The position numbers and the translations under genes were made by a program. DNA of 64,000 nt, from contig NAOQ01000007.1 of assembly GCA_002751075.1 (NCBI GenBank), positions 278,158 through 342,157 of the forward strand. Reading direction: 5' to 3'. Positions 51,986-64,000 of the stretch are shown one piece after another (position 1 is the first letter of the stretch; each line of letters starts with the position of its first letter). Under the pieces are notes generated by a model, which saw nothing but the letters and a program-made list of their open reading frames with translations, did not search any database and was not told the origin of the DNA. The DNA comes from Ichthyophonus hoferi. Taxonomy: Eukaryota; Opisthokonta; Ichthyosporea; Ichthyophonida; Ichthyophonidae.

Positions 51986-54024
51986 GGTTAATGGTTGCAG
52001 GTTTAGCGTTAGATACCATCACTATGGGGGTGTATGTGGGCATCATAAGATATCAGAAAACCACCTGAAAACCTTTTTTGTTTAGCAAGTAATATTTTCC
52101 CATAGTTATTATTTTCTGTATAATTTCTTGGTTATTTTACCAGCATACCAAATGCATCAAATTGGTGTATGATACATAAATGTTCTCAGTGTGCTAAATC
52201 CAACCCAATATTTGGAGTGACTTACTATATAAAGAATAAAATTACTTTGTCTTTTCAGACATGGACTGAGTAGAAGTTAACATTAGAAAACCTGCAATAC
52301 TAATGAGTTTTTCATAACTACTGGAGGATTTTCTGTTTTGAAAAAATATAAATGAGAATACCCCTATTACAACGCATTCTACAGATGCGAGTATTTTGAT
52401 ACTCCAGTAATATTTTCTAGGCACCATATGGGTGCTATTATTAGCAAAATACTTTGCTGAAAATATTTATTATTATGTACCTATTTTTCAAGCTAATTCA
52501 AACGTGATCTCATTAACAAAGACTCCCTATTTGTTTTAGAGAGAAAAACGCATAAATAAAGTACTACTATTGTTGTGTTCAGTTTGAGGTGGATGAATGA
52601 GTATCTACTCTACTCAAATGTTGCTGAATCTTGCTCTTGTTCTCACCTAGCTCTTGACACTGAGGCATATTTTTAGAGACTAGGAGTGTGCTTAATGTTT
52701 ATTTTTAGATTGATTAAATGTAATACACAATTTTCGGTGTACACTTTGAAGGGCAGAGTGTCGGAATTTGTTGCAAATAGGATATTCCGCATGTCCCTGT
52801 GTTTTTTTCTTTTGAGTTTTCATTCATATTGCATAAGAAATCTATATTGTATTCTATACACTACAAATCCATCCTATCAAAAGCTTATACTGAAAATTGG
52901 TCTTGATCATTAGTTCTTGCCATTGCCATGAGCATCAAAATAATAGAGTATTATTGGATCTATTTTACTCCTATATGAACACATATTATCAACTCCAATA
53001 TTATCTACTTTATTTTTCATTTCTGTTGCCAAATACAACCTATTGGCTTGGGTATATGATACTACATATTCTGCAATTTTGCTACATGCGTGATTTCAGC
53101 CAAATCCTCCTATTATTGAGCAGATTTCAACATGAAACAAGGCTTTATACTTTCGCTTAAGATGCACTATAGTTACACATAAGGCTTATGCTTTGACCAC
53201 CAAATCATTCCTAGTGTAATTTTAAATATTAACGTATTGCTATAATGTTACCTTTGCAAGAATAACATTATTCTAAATGTACTGCCAGTCTTATAGAACT
53301 GAAAACCAAAAGGATTTTTTTTTGAATGATGATTACCATTAGAGCTCCTGTCCTCTAAAGAAAAAAATAACTATAGTAATTGTATGAAACAAATTCGCTT
53401 GAGTGTATCTCCATTTCTATAATAAACTAGATAACTGTAGGACTATTCATTATTTTGTGATGATTATAAAGGCGGGCCAACGTTCACTGGTTGATCATCA
53501 AATGAAGAATCCACAGTACTCTGGCCATCCAGTGATCTGGAATATCTGATTCTAAGTTATTTTTTAATAAATATTCGGAGGCGTCTGGCTATTTTGGGTT
53601 ACAGTCATCTTGATCGTCTGCCCTTGTAGATTACTATCAACAGTGACTGTTGTAGTAGTAATGTCTTATGAGTGAGTAAACTAAATAAATTTACACCCCG
53701 GATGTTTTTTTTTACTTGCAAGTACAATATCCAGTAAAAGAAATGAATTTATATGTTTTTATCAAAACGGCCCCTTCTCAGTTGCAAAAGCATATTTTTA
53801 TTATTAATTGTATTCGCCAATAAGGATTCTTACGATAGGTCCCATTTGCAATAATAAATATAACTATACCGGTATTAACTACAATTGGCTGCCACACATG
53901 ATAAGCAAATATTGGGAAGTATAAATGGAAACGGAAATAACTAATGAAGCCCCGCCGCTTACACATACGCGTCACTGGCTGATGCAACGTTTTTTTAGGT
54001 TACCAGTAATTTTGTATGTGATTA

Positions 54025-54260
54025 TTTAATTAAATAGTTATCACAATATATATGTATATAATTATCATATTGTTGTTATAATGTCTAGTTCACTGTTGGC
54101 ATTCCAATATGATAATCAGTGTCCAGATCTCTCGCTCTTTCAGGAGTCAGAGAACTGTTTACTAACATTAAGTATTATTTATACTCTAGTATATAGCACT
54201 TCATTCTGATCGGTTTCATTGTGTAATCGCCACAATAGTACTGTTTTATCTGAAAGCACA
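54025..54260 (+). repeat. Dispersed repeat, copy 2
   Basis: Similar along most of its length to 48388-48640, same orientation, clearly diverged. See copy 1. Confidence 0.55.
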
Positions 54261-54502
54261 CTTCTGATTGATAATTGGTAATTATATATAAACATCGGGA
54301 ATCTAAATTAAATTTACTTCTTTAATTTAACGTGAATTGGTCATCCTATTGGTAGGTGCTTATGACACCAGTGCTGCACAAGATTATAAAGTGTATGGAC
54401 TATTGGTTAGACTAAACCAAACGACGTAAAATTGTCATTACTAATTAATATATCAGGGTAAGACCCGATGTCTACCAATGAGTATAGAACTAATACATAA
54501 TT

Positions 54503-54541
54503 ATAAATATATAAATATATAAATATATAAATATATAAATA
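54503..54541. repeat. (ATAAATAT)n minisatellite
   Basis: Nearly five perfect tandem copies of an 8-base unit. Confidence 0.95.
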
Positions 54542-57500
54542 CAAATGTATCCTAGGACGGTTAGTTAGTTTTGTTCAGATTTGATAGGCATAGTATAACT
54601 GCTTCAAATAGTTTAGTTTGACTAGCAGCTTGTTGGTCATTTAGTTTACTGATTTCTGGTATTGACTCTAGTCGTTTACTTATCTAGAACTTTTAAAAAA
54701 GCTAACTGTGCTAGCTTTCTTTGATGAATTTACAGACTACAAAACCAAGAGCGTTATGCAAATATCTGTAAATATTATATATTACCTCCAATCATAAGTT
54801 CCTGATTGGTTTAAGTACACGCTCATCAATGCTAAAACTACTACATTTCTACCAATAATAGTATTTCTAATAAAGTTATCAAGTTATTGTTCCTACCTAT
54901 TAACTTGTTGGAGTGTAGAAAGATGTACGTTATAATATATATAAAAAACTACAGTTTGTGTTATACTCAATTATTATGTGAGTCCTTGTACCTGCTGTCC
55001 TTAGTGCTGGGACCTTGGGAATCATGAGATGGCACGACGTTGATCGGATATAATAACAAACAATTTGATTATCGCGATTAATGTTCAAAAATAACGGTCT
55101 CAACAATTTAGTACGGGCCTGAAATTGATAGAATATAGAATATAAAAATGAGTTAGGCTTGAGATACATTTACAAGAGATAGGATAAATAATAAAGGACA
55201 AACAAAATAATATCCAAGAAGACGAATAAAATATTCCTCTACATAATTTAAGGTGCTTCCATTTGTGATTTCAGTGAAATGAAACTAAACTGCTGTTAGT
55301 ATTATTATTGCGTAGTGTATCACAATTAAATTCTAAAATAACTATAAAAATGAATGTATTGAGCTCCGATATCAAATGCTGAATTGGAGTCAATCAATGG
55401 CTTTAGAAAAGAAAAAACATTTTTCATTATACTTAAAAAGCAATAATAATCCTAACCCCAATTTCATTACGGGGAAGATGTCTAATCAGAGCACTAGTGT
55501 TACTTGTGCCTATTTGAAATAAGATAAATTAATGAAATGGATAGAAACGTTTTGCCCTCGCTCTCAAGAATGCAAGAATGTATAGACTCGCCTTAAAATG
55601 TTTTCATATGAGAGCACCCAATTAAATATTTGTATTTGTGTACAAAAAGATGTTATTGGATAAAGAATTCATTTTGAATTCAACACCCACTACCTTCAAG
55701 CGTGACTGTGCGTAGAAAATGATAATATTTAGTTTACATACATTTTCTAATAACTTTTAAAAAAAACATCACAGTATAAAGGGCATGTACTATAAATGTA
55801 TCGGGGAAACTTTGAGATTGTTAGGGAATTTATTCCAAAAAAGAAGCTTAAATAAAAACCGTGAAGAAGGTAATATTAAAGTTATTAGGTGCAGATTACA
55901 AACTTAATTCTAGAAACATGCTGCTAGGTCCAATCAGATATCAATTATTTAGCCAGATATTGTATCAAACTGGAAATAACCCCGGATAATACTAACACGT
56001 TTATTAATTGGATAAGACTTACGCGTAAGGAAGAAGTTTGCTTGCTGCTTCCTTAGCTTTGTAATTAACTATACAGCATGCAGCCTCATTAAAGACTTTG
56101 ATAAGACTGATTATTCCCTGCATGAGCTGGTAAAAAGTTATAAGAAATTCTCTGGAAGATGGGGAGGAGGGGGATCTGACAAGAAAACGCTTACCAACAC
56201 TTTGAAGTGGTAATAGCACGAGCTCTTTGAATGTTAGCATATTCCAAGTTAAATGTTTCACTCATCATAATTCCCATAAATATTTAGAAATTAGTCATAG
56301 GCACAGTTTAGCTACAAAACGTTTTACAACAGGGTTGTAGTTCATTCAGCATAATCTACGCTCTTTTATATGTTGTGAAAAATCCATCACCCGTGAGTAC
56401 CCAAATGAATAAAAGATATGAATTACTGTAGGTGGCGTTATATGGTAATTATATAAATATCAATTTGCTTTAATGACAATCATGTAGTGCTCAATTACAT
56501 ATTACTTTCAATTATTAAAAAAGAATGGACTAACACAATGGGAATAGGTGCTGCAAGCACATATTTTTAGGAGTAAAACACATGACTGTGGCAGTAACTG
56601 GTTTTTACACTCCATCTCTAAAATTTAATAACATTAACAATCATTACAACGCCGAAAATAAAAAGATTTATAGTGATTATATTATATGATGTTAAGGTTC
56701 GGCATTGGGAGGCAGAATGTGTGATATTGCCAACATAATTCCTAGCTTTAATTATGGAACAGACTAGAAGAAGATTATAATTTTAAGTGGATGTTGGACA
56801 GTTTAAAACACGAGGTCATTTCCCAGAGATAAAGAGGAAATAGGTACATTGCATAAAGTACTGGGTATTGTTTCTAATACCACAACACATATACATATTA
56901 GGGATGGAATACTGTGCAAGTCTTCATACCAATGCATACTCGGCATCCCAATTCTCAAATCCTATTGGATATTCAAAAATATTACAATATTTTGGAATTG
57001 AATGCAAGTCATGATTTTAGGGTTGCAAGCCATACGTGTAATTCAACTTAATATTATTAGAGAAAATGTGCAAAATATATACTTAGCAAACATAGAAAAC
57101 GTGGTATATCATGTAAAATTTAACTTTGTAATAAGTCAAAAGCGCCCTAGGAGAAAAAGTATACACAACTGAACTTATGATCACCTGCCAAGGTGCTCAA
57201 GGAAAATATTGTAGATTTCATTCTGGTATTACATAAAGTTGAAGTGGCTTACAATCTGTTAATAATTGATACTCCCAAAAACTAGATAATTAATTGCACT
57301 TTCCACAAAAGATATGCCCTACACTCAAGCACAAAGCGTTATTGGTTTCGGTCATATGACAGTATAGAGTACCTAGGCACACTTGGCTTTATAAAGAAAG
57401 TTTGCTGATTATGCCGTACACCTAGGAATGTTGTCGCTATCATCCATTTATGGGGCATGCTTTCTCATCTTCCGCATACTAAAAGTTCGAATACGCTGGA

Positions 57501-58209
57501 GGAAAAGAAAAAATGTCAACAATTATACTCGAATTCTATTGCGCGATCAGGTTGATTGGAGCAATGCGTATACTGCCAGTAGTTTGAAAGACTGATATGG
57601 GCGGCTACGTACCAGATCTTGCTTCCTATTGGTTCAAAATATAGTCTGGTATTGCATTTTAGTCTATATTTGCGAGCCAGTAATGGGAACTTCAAGAACT
57701 ACGAATAGCTTTTGTTTCCTTTTTAATTAAACCATTAAATTTACATATTACAAATAAGAGTATTATATATTGGCCTGAAGTGATCAGATATATAGTCTAC
57801 GCAATGGAATGACCCGTGCGCTGATGCGGATAAATGTAAATGAATCTTGGCGAAGATAGATTTGATTTGTAAATCTCTATTTATTAATAAAATAAGGCAT
57901 AATCTTTTTAGATCAATCCGATTGGATCAAGTGCATTGCCGGGTGCTAAAATTAATGTATGCTACCTATAGTGAGTTTCCAATAATTAATCAATAATTGT
58001 TTGCTCTGTAAGTATGGAATGCCATGCCGTATACTAAAAAGTGCGAGTGGAAGGCGCATTAAAAAAAAGAAAATCTAAAGCTACCGAGTGACCTTCAGAT
58101 ATCATTCAATATACATATTTCCTTTAAAAATTTGTTCTGTAAGGTTCCCTGTAAACTAGCCTAAAATCCAAGCAGTTTTTGGATGTGCGAAGAACTTGCA
58201 CAATAATAC

Positions 58210-61200
58210 TCATGTAGAATCATTGTTGCACGAAGATCCTGGAGGCATTACCATCTGAACATATTCACTGGAACGCTGACGCCGTAGGCAGGTCACACGC
58301 ATGTTACCAATAGCATAAGATGGAGACGTACCCGGTGCTCGTGAAGGTACTGGATGAAATCTTCTGCTCAAACGTGGGGACAAGTTAGGCGATCCTACTG
58401 GACTTGTGCTATTACTGAACGGAGTGCGTCCGGGGCTAGACACCATATTAATTCCTCGTGTTGATTTGGTTGTTGGACGTTTCCATGCGGTCCCTGATAA
58501 ATCATGTGGTGACACTAGTTGATCATGATTTGGACTTCCAATTATAATTGACGGATTGATGGTTAGGGATAATCCCCCACGTTCCGTCCTATTTGAAAAA
58601 GCAGTAAGGAGAGAGTCAGTTGACTTGTGAGACAGCACAGGTGGTGGCAAAAATGCTTGTTGTCTTTGACTAGAGCCTAACAAGCCTAAAGAATCCATTG
58701 AACTAGACATGTCTTCAGTGCCAAAGTTAGTCGTTGGAAATTCACAGCTCATAGACATTGTACGGGCCATGCCTGTTTTATGAGGATTCAGATGTACGCC
58801 TGTGTTCTCAACTAAATGTGGAGTCTGGGGTGAGGCTTTCAGGTCATTGATAGAGGCTGATCGAGGCATTGGTCTTTTCATTCTTTGAATTGGTGCTTGG
58901 GGTTGTAACGTAGAAGTCATTGTGGATGAAATAGGGTCAATGCCACCTGTCGCTGCTGAATGATTAATTCTTGTAGCGTTGGAGGTTGCAAAGGTTTCAC
59001 TTAGTGTTTGCTGTAGAACCTTGTGTTCCGCGCTCTCTTTTGCGGCATACATCTCCGATGCACGAGCCATTGGATTGGTAACTATCTTGAGTTTGACAAG
59101 GTCTTCGTTGTGATAGGCTGTAGACGCGATAAATTGGCAAAGCTTCAAAGGAAATCGAAGAACATCTTTTGGTTGTGCAAACACTGCGGAGCTAGGGTCG
59201 CCTTGAATTGGGGCAATGTAAACCACTGGAGTATACATATGGAAAGACTCCAAAAACACTGCCTCTGTGTTTTCTGACCGGTTGGTGACACGAACCTTGC
59301 CAAAGTGCATGCCAGTTTCCATAAGGTACTTCCCAGTGCAAGGACTTGCAGGAAGATTATATATGTGCCTTGAAGGGGATAAGGCTTTCTTTTCCTTCTC
59401 CAAAGCCCTTACTTTTTCTGTAAACAAAATATGTCAGGCTAGGCATATGTTATACTAATTCGGCAATATTTAATCAATAATTGCATTTATTCCAATAAAT
59501 CCTATAGAAAATCTGTATAAAAAACGTAAAATTCGAACACTCTTAAAATATCTGACCTACATATTACATCAACCGGAACATATGGCATGACGCAAATGAA
59601 CGTGGCTAAACTAAAAATATTGCGTGAAAATATGTGAAATTTAAAGAGTTAAAAACAGCAACATTAATAAATAAACATCAACTACATTTGAAGACCATGG
59701 GATAAGAATATATTTTAGATGCAGTCACATAAAAGACCTGGATTAATTAATTGTGCTTTTAAAAAGATATGTAATATTGAAATAGTCCAGTCAAATCATA
59801 AATCTTTCATTATTTTGATTTTTCAAAAACAAAACTCCTATGGGTAAATATTAACATAATAATCACAATACCACAATAACCGTTATGTTGCAGTTGATTT
59901 TTCAATTGCAGATGTATTGCTTGTACAAAAAACTGATGAAGTAGTACTAATGAAAATGGGGAAAATACGCATAACAGCAAGATGTTACAAAATAATAAGG
60001 AAATATGGTAAAAACAGAGCTTACTTGACACATGCTTTTGTTGCTGTTGCCATCCATTAGATTCTGAGAATTTCCAAATAACATCTGGGTCATCCTCACA
60101 TTGGAAATGCAACCATACCATGTAGTTTTCGTCTTCATCCAGGCCAGTCACAGACACCTGGAGAGCTGGGAATAGATGCCTCCCCTTTGCCGATGTGATC
60201 ATCTCGTTTGTGACGGCATAGAAATGTGACCATAGTTCTGCGTTATTAATCTGAACGGACACTGATGTGTCTTCATCGGGATCCAGAGATTCATTTACAT
60301 CGATGTTATCTGAGTTTATAATTATACCATCGGCGGCTAATTGCATAGATTCTCTTTGCAACACATCTGGACTGGAAAATTGGAAGGCAGGTTGCAGTAA
60401 ATGGTTTTGTACGGGGGATGCGGATGACATCATAGCAGGAGATCCAAGACCAAGCAGGCCATGTGATGCGTTGAAGGGAATTGAAGGTGAAATATTGGAA
60501 TTCATAGATGTGATATGACTCATCTGAGGAACACCAAGGCCGTTGTTATTATGATTCATGTTTATGCCTTGCATATGTGTAGATGCCAACATTGAAGATA
60601 ATTCGTCAGATATATGGCCATTCATATTGGAAGTCATTGGGAAATTGAAGTGATTCCAATCATCTCTGCATAATTAGATTGAAGTAGAGGTTATTGTATT
60701 AAAATAAGCTATTACTGTATATAGCTGAGAAAAAGTATACAAGACCCCGTTCTATTTTGAAGGCTTACTGTATAGAAACAATATACGCCCAACAGGACTG
60801 CAAATAAATACATCACATAACTAAATTCTGAATAGTTTGGTCACTCCTAATGTCACATTAAACAACGGAGATACAACTAACTCATGGTTAGTACTAATAC
60901 TGTGCAGAAAACCCCAGAAAACTAAACTATAAAAGTTATTACGCCTATTGCTCCCAATGTCAATAAATCCGTGGTGACTATCAATTTTAAATATTTAATT
61001 AGCACTCTATAGTAGATATGAATCACATTTTGAAACTATTTTTGTTTTAATTAATGTAACTGACTTGATAGATTTAAAATATGAATAAGATAATAGGTGT
61101 CTAAAAGAAAATATTCATATGTCGCAAGTAAAGTAAAAATGTGACATGCATATTTATTATTTACATAGACACAGATATTAGTCTATATACGCGCATAGAT

Positions 61201-63025
61201 GATATATATTTATTTAGAAACTAATATATATCCAAGACAAAAAACCTTGCCCTTGTATATGTACTTGTTTTGATATTGTTACATACCTCAAACTATCAGT
61301 GTAGGATGACCCATTTCCAAAGAACGAGGCATTAAGAGAGCTGTCTGTAAAACCAAGATGGTTATTAGATTGAAATGGCGATGCCTGGAGAGAGGGGGAT
61401 ACCAATGTATTCATAGACCATGGGTTGGTATCCATTGGTACAGTATTGACGTTGCCCGACGCATGAGACTCGGAACCACTGGGGACTGGGTCGTGTAGGA
61501 GGGCATCTGCCTCCAGTTCGGTATTTAATACATCGGCACCAGACACATCTGCCAGTAAAGCATCCCAGTCTAATTCACCCAAAAGAGCGCTACTGGCTTC
61601 CTGTATAAGCAATAAAAGTGATAAAAAAGTACAATCGAGAGATAAGAGAAAGTAAGTAAATTGAAAAGAATCAATTTGCACTGGCAGTGGGGGGGGGTGG
61701 GATAGAAGCATTGGAAATGGTAATTTTAAAGCTTGAGCAAACAGGGTCTGTTATGCTAATGACTGCATGCATGATACAATGAGAATTATTTTCTTTATGG
61801 TAATAAAAATTTAAACCAACTGTGAATATCCCAGTACATGATCTAAGCGCGTTGAGATCTGATCAAAATGGGCCATATAACATCAACCAAGAAATTGGCA
61901 GGATAGCATTGGCAGGAAGAAGCAAATGTGTAATCACGCCTTATATAGATAATTGCTATATCTAGTTATATTCTACATGGTTAAAACTTCACTTACTGAT
62001 GGGTTTAGACATTCGAGGGTACGTATGACCTCATCCCTCTCGTAATTACTGATGGAGGTTCCCAAAGTATTTGAAATAAAGTCTGCCTCATTCCCTAACA
62101 GATCTAGGGCAAACTGTAATGGGTAATGGCTTGAGGAATCAGCTAGTGGTACTGCACATAAAATCACTTATCGCTCGTCAACGTAATTAATTAATTGTTT
62201 GATTTCAATTTTATATAAAATCCTTACTTGAAGAAACTGAGACTAAGAATTGCAAACATAAATTTATAAACCAACGTTATACAACCCTGTTTATCTTTTA
62301 TTGTGTCGGCTATAACAATAAGACTGCTTTGGAAATATTTATCTTATTAATGTAACACAGGTTACTTTAATTACAAGTAACTGAAAGCCAATAGGAAAAT
62401 ACTTTGAGAAGCAAAAAATTAATTTCATCTCAAACATATACCTCCAGTTTGCATGCTGCACAATGATGGGTACACACTTAAACGACTGTAATACGTCAAT
62501 TGAGGTACTACTGGATACTGTTTAACATATAAGCAAATTTACATGCACAAAATAATCTTTGTGAAAAGTGATAATTTTGGAATTGATTGCAAAAAGCGCC
62601 AGATGCGATCCTTTGGAAGGTATAAAAAAGTAAAGGAAGAACATGAAACTAGTATAGAGCTAAAGATTATTGTTTATGCTTTAAGCATTAGGAGTATGCT
62701 AACCGTAGTAGCATATAAGTAGGCGAGTTAAAAAAAAGCAAACGTAATATCCTCAAAAGAGTTTATATAATATAATTGTCTTGCGAGCTGTTGCAAGGCT
62801 ATTGCTGAGATGGGAAACAAGGGGAAAGTATGATAGCGGTTTAAAAAATAAATAAATGTGTGTATATTGAACATGACTTAGTGTGCCACAGAATATATTT
62901 GCAATAATATCTATTCATGTTAAGAAATGCTATCTTACCTGACAGATCTCACCCCCAACATGTTGCTTATCATCAGGGCCTTCCTTGGGCGACATGCTCA
63001 TTGGGCCAGTAATAGTCTCCGGCAT
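58210..63025 (-). CDS. Divergent T-box transcription factor, 6 exons
   Basis: A nuclear DNA-binding regulator of the T-box family, 826 residues. Exons in transcript order: 62939-63025, 62442-62517, 61997-62151, 61287-61600, 60025-60665, 58210-59417; all join in phase. The T-box spans about residues 350-545. It opens with NNAELWSHFYAVTNEMI and AKGRHLFPALQVSVTGLD (compare 'LW..F..L.TEMI..K.GRRMFP.L.V.V.GLD'). It continues with the 'P..GK..M' equivalent SPCTGKYLMETG, VRVTN, SFHMYTPVVYI (for NSLHKYEPRIHIV), and TAYHNEDLVKLKI then NPMARA (for TAYQNEEIT.LKI..NPFAKAF). Several DNA-contact positions are changed. The long N-terminus is rich in acidic and hydrophobic residues (LGELDWDALLADV), like an activation domain. 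The C-terminus is rich in Ser, Pro and Thr. I cannot place it in a named subfamily. The start is the first ATG of an exon with good phase; non-coding 5' exons may lie upstream. Confidence 0.88.
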
Positions 63026-64000
63026 ATCACGATATTGCGATATTGATAATGACTAATAGAATAGTCGTATGAATTAATTCGACCTATCCAGGAACTATTT
63101 CTGGCTTTATATCCACGGTTAAAGGTCTATCTACTAAATTTTGAGGCCAAACGTAACCTATAAAGGTTATAAGAATCAATTCGCACCTTCCTTAGCTATA
63201 GGTAGCTCTATAATACTAAGCACTCTATAATCTAAGCAGGATATTTTAAGGTCTAAGAGAATGTAAGTCGTAGGAATAATATGGTTTTAGCCACTGTAAA
63301 GGAGACTAACTGTAAATACTGATGATTGTTAATACCTATTTTGGCAGAGGTCAGTTGCAATTTATATATACTGTATAATTGTACCAAAATTATATCACGC
63401 CTATACTCCCGCCTTTATCTCATCTTCGATTGTTAGGTCATTTGCAGGTGATTGGTGCTAAGATTTGCAGCATGGAAATGCTGACATTGATTGGTGGGAT
63501 TGTTCTTTCACAGCATTTTAATCATTTGTCCGTCAATGCAAGATGTATAAACATGCTGGGTATGTACCATTTACCATAGAGTCAGTGATACAGTCTCCAG
63601 TGAAGCAGTGGCTATGGTGGGATCGAGGGATAACGTAATTTACTGTTAGGCTACTCTTCTAGCGGTAATAACTAGATACGCGGTGAATAGGATTGGAGTC
63701 ATGACAGGAGAGACAAAAAAATAGGTACAAATATTCCTGATGATAATCCTATTTGTATTTGAAAGTATACACATGATGGTTTGACTCGTTAATCGTTGCC
63801 TCATCATTCGCCTCATGCTTCTATAAATGGTATGTGAAAACAAAACTGAAAGCCCTTTTTCGTCATAAAGTTGACATGTAATGGTATTTACAAAAGAAAC
63901 GTACTATTGCGATTGTTGATTAACTCATTACTCATTAACTGCTATTATAAACATTTTAAAGACAGAAATAAATAAATTGCTGTCCTGTATATTATTTCCT
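63026..64000. other. Upstream flank of the T-box gene
   Basis: Expected to hold its 5' UTR and promoter. Short open stretches on both strands (for example 63379-63579 +) show no recognisable protein. I see nothing else. Confidence 0.5.

Larger units (their letters stand above)
51986..58209. other. Decayed intergenic region without a supported gene
   Basis: About 6.2 kb, AT-rich, between the copia remains and the T-box gene's 3' end. It holds a second dispersed-repeat copy (54025-54260), a minisatellite (54503-54541) and scattered protein-like scraps on both strands (for example minus strand near 52250-52420 and 53800-53960, plus strand near 55330-55700 and 57400-57595). None has a clean frame with splice sites or a family I recognise. 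It looks like a graveyard of old insertions. A TTTATT at 57880-57885 may be the T-box gene's minus-strand poly(A) signal. Confidence 0.5.

Noticed and set aside
52242-52427. Minus-strand 61-codon frame with a membrane-like segment
   Set aside because: No start context, no splice partner and no recognised family. It sits in decayed sequence next to the copia remains.
51986-53990. A DNA transposon (piggyBac-like) reading on the minus strand
   Set aside because: Scattered protein-like scraps were seen, but no catalytic motif, terminal repeats or target duplication could be shown.
56019-56264. Possible minus-strand first exon (MSETFNLEYANIQRARAITT) followed by a GTAAGC donor
   Set aside because: None of the acceptors I tried downstream joined it in frame to the next protein-like stretch, and I recognise neither part.
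1-64000. tRNA genes, CRISPR arrays, prokaryotic operons
   Set aside because: I looked for tRNA B-box-like GGTTCRAATCC sequences and regularly spaced repeats and found none. Tandem repeats present are simple microsatellites and one short minisatellite.

Overview
The window looks like a gene-dense, AT-rich genome of an early-branching animal. A demosponge such as Amphimedon is my best guess. The evidence is a set of animal-type genes (a T-box factor, ZFYVE19/ANCHR, WDR89, CHMP7, DDRGK1, SRD5A3) with many short exons, short AT-rich introns, 0.7-2.4 kb between most neighbouring genes, and many (TA)n, (ATAC)n and (ATT)n tracts. Another early metazoan or a close unicellular relative cannot be excluded. 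One assembly gap (21145-21853) lies inside an intron.

Layout: ZFYVE19/ANCHR (+, 334-5233), SNF8/VPS22 (-, 6590-11552), WDR89 (+, 13983-19249), TFB2M (-, 20205-23148), SRD5A3 (+, 23813-28251), CCDC43 (-, 29060-31748), CHMP7 (+, 33459-37754), DDRGK1 (+, 38869-42965), a broken Ty1/copia-type LTR retrotransposon with a fragment of a second copy (44205-51985), about 6 kb of decayed sequence with no gene I can support (51986-58209), and a divergent T-box transcription factor (-, 58210-63025). For all nine genes the exons I chose join in phase from start codon to stop codon. The predicted lengths are 367, 244, 363, 348, 321, 218, 453, 276 and 826 residues. The first seven genes alternate in strand, giving three head-to-head and three tail-to-tail pairs.

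Three of the first seven genes act in one pathway: SNF8 is an ESCRT-II subunit, CHMP7 is the ESCRT-II/III hybrid that starts nuclear-envelope sealing, and ZFYVE19/ANCHR times ESCRT-III/VPS4 abscission. The others are housekeeping genes: a mitochondrial transcription factor, dolichol synthesis, the UFM1 pathway, and WDR89 and CCDC43, whose roles are less clear.

The main unusual points are a probable U12-type AT-AC intron in CCDC43, a probable GC-AG intron splitting the ANCHR zinc finger, a T-box domain that has lost several residues normally used to contact DNA, and two decayed coding-like blocks (about 12530-13765 and 43020-43385) that I could not assign to a family. I found no CRISPR array, tRNA, rRNA or bacterial-type operon, and nothing I can defend as a wholly new multi-gene system.
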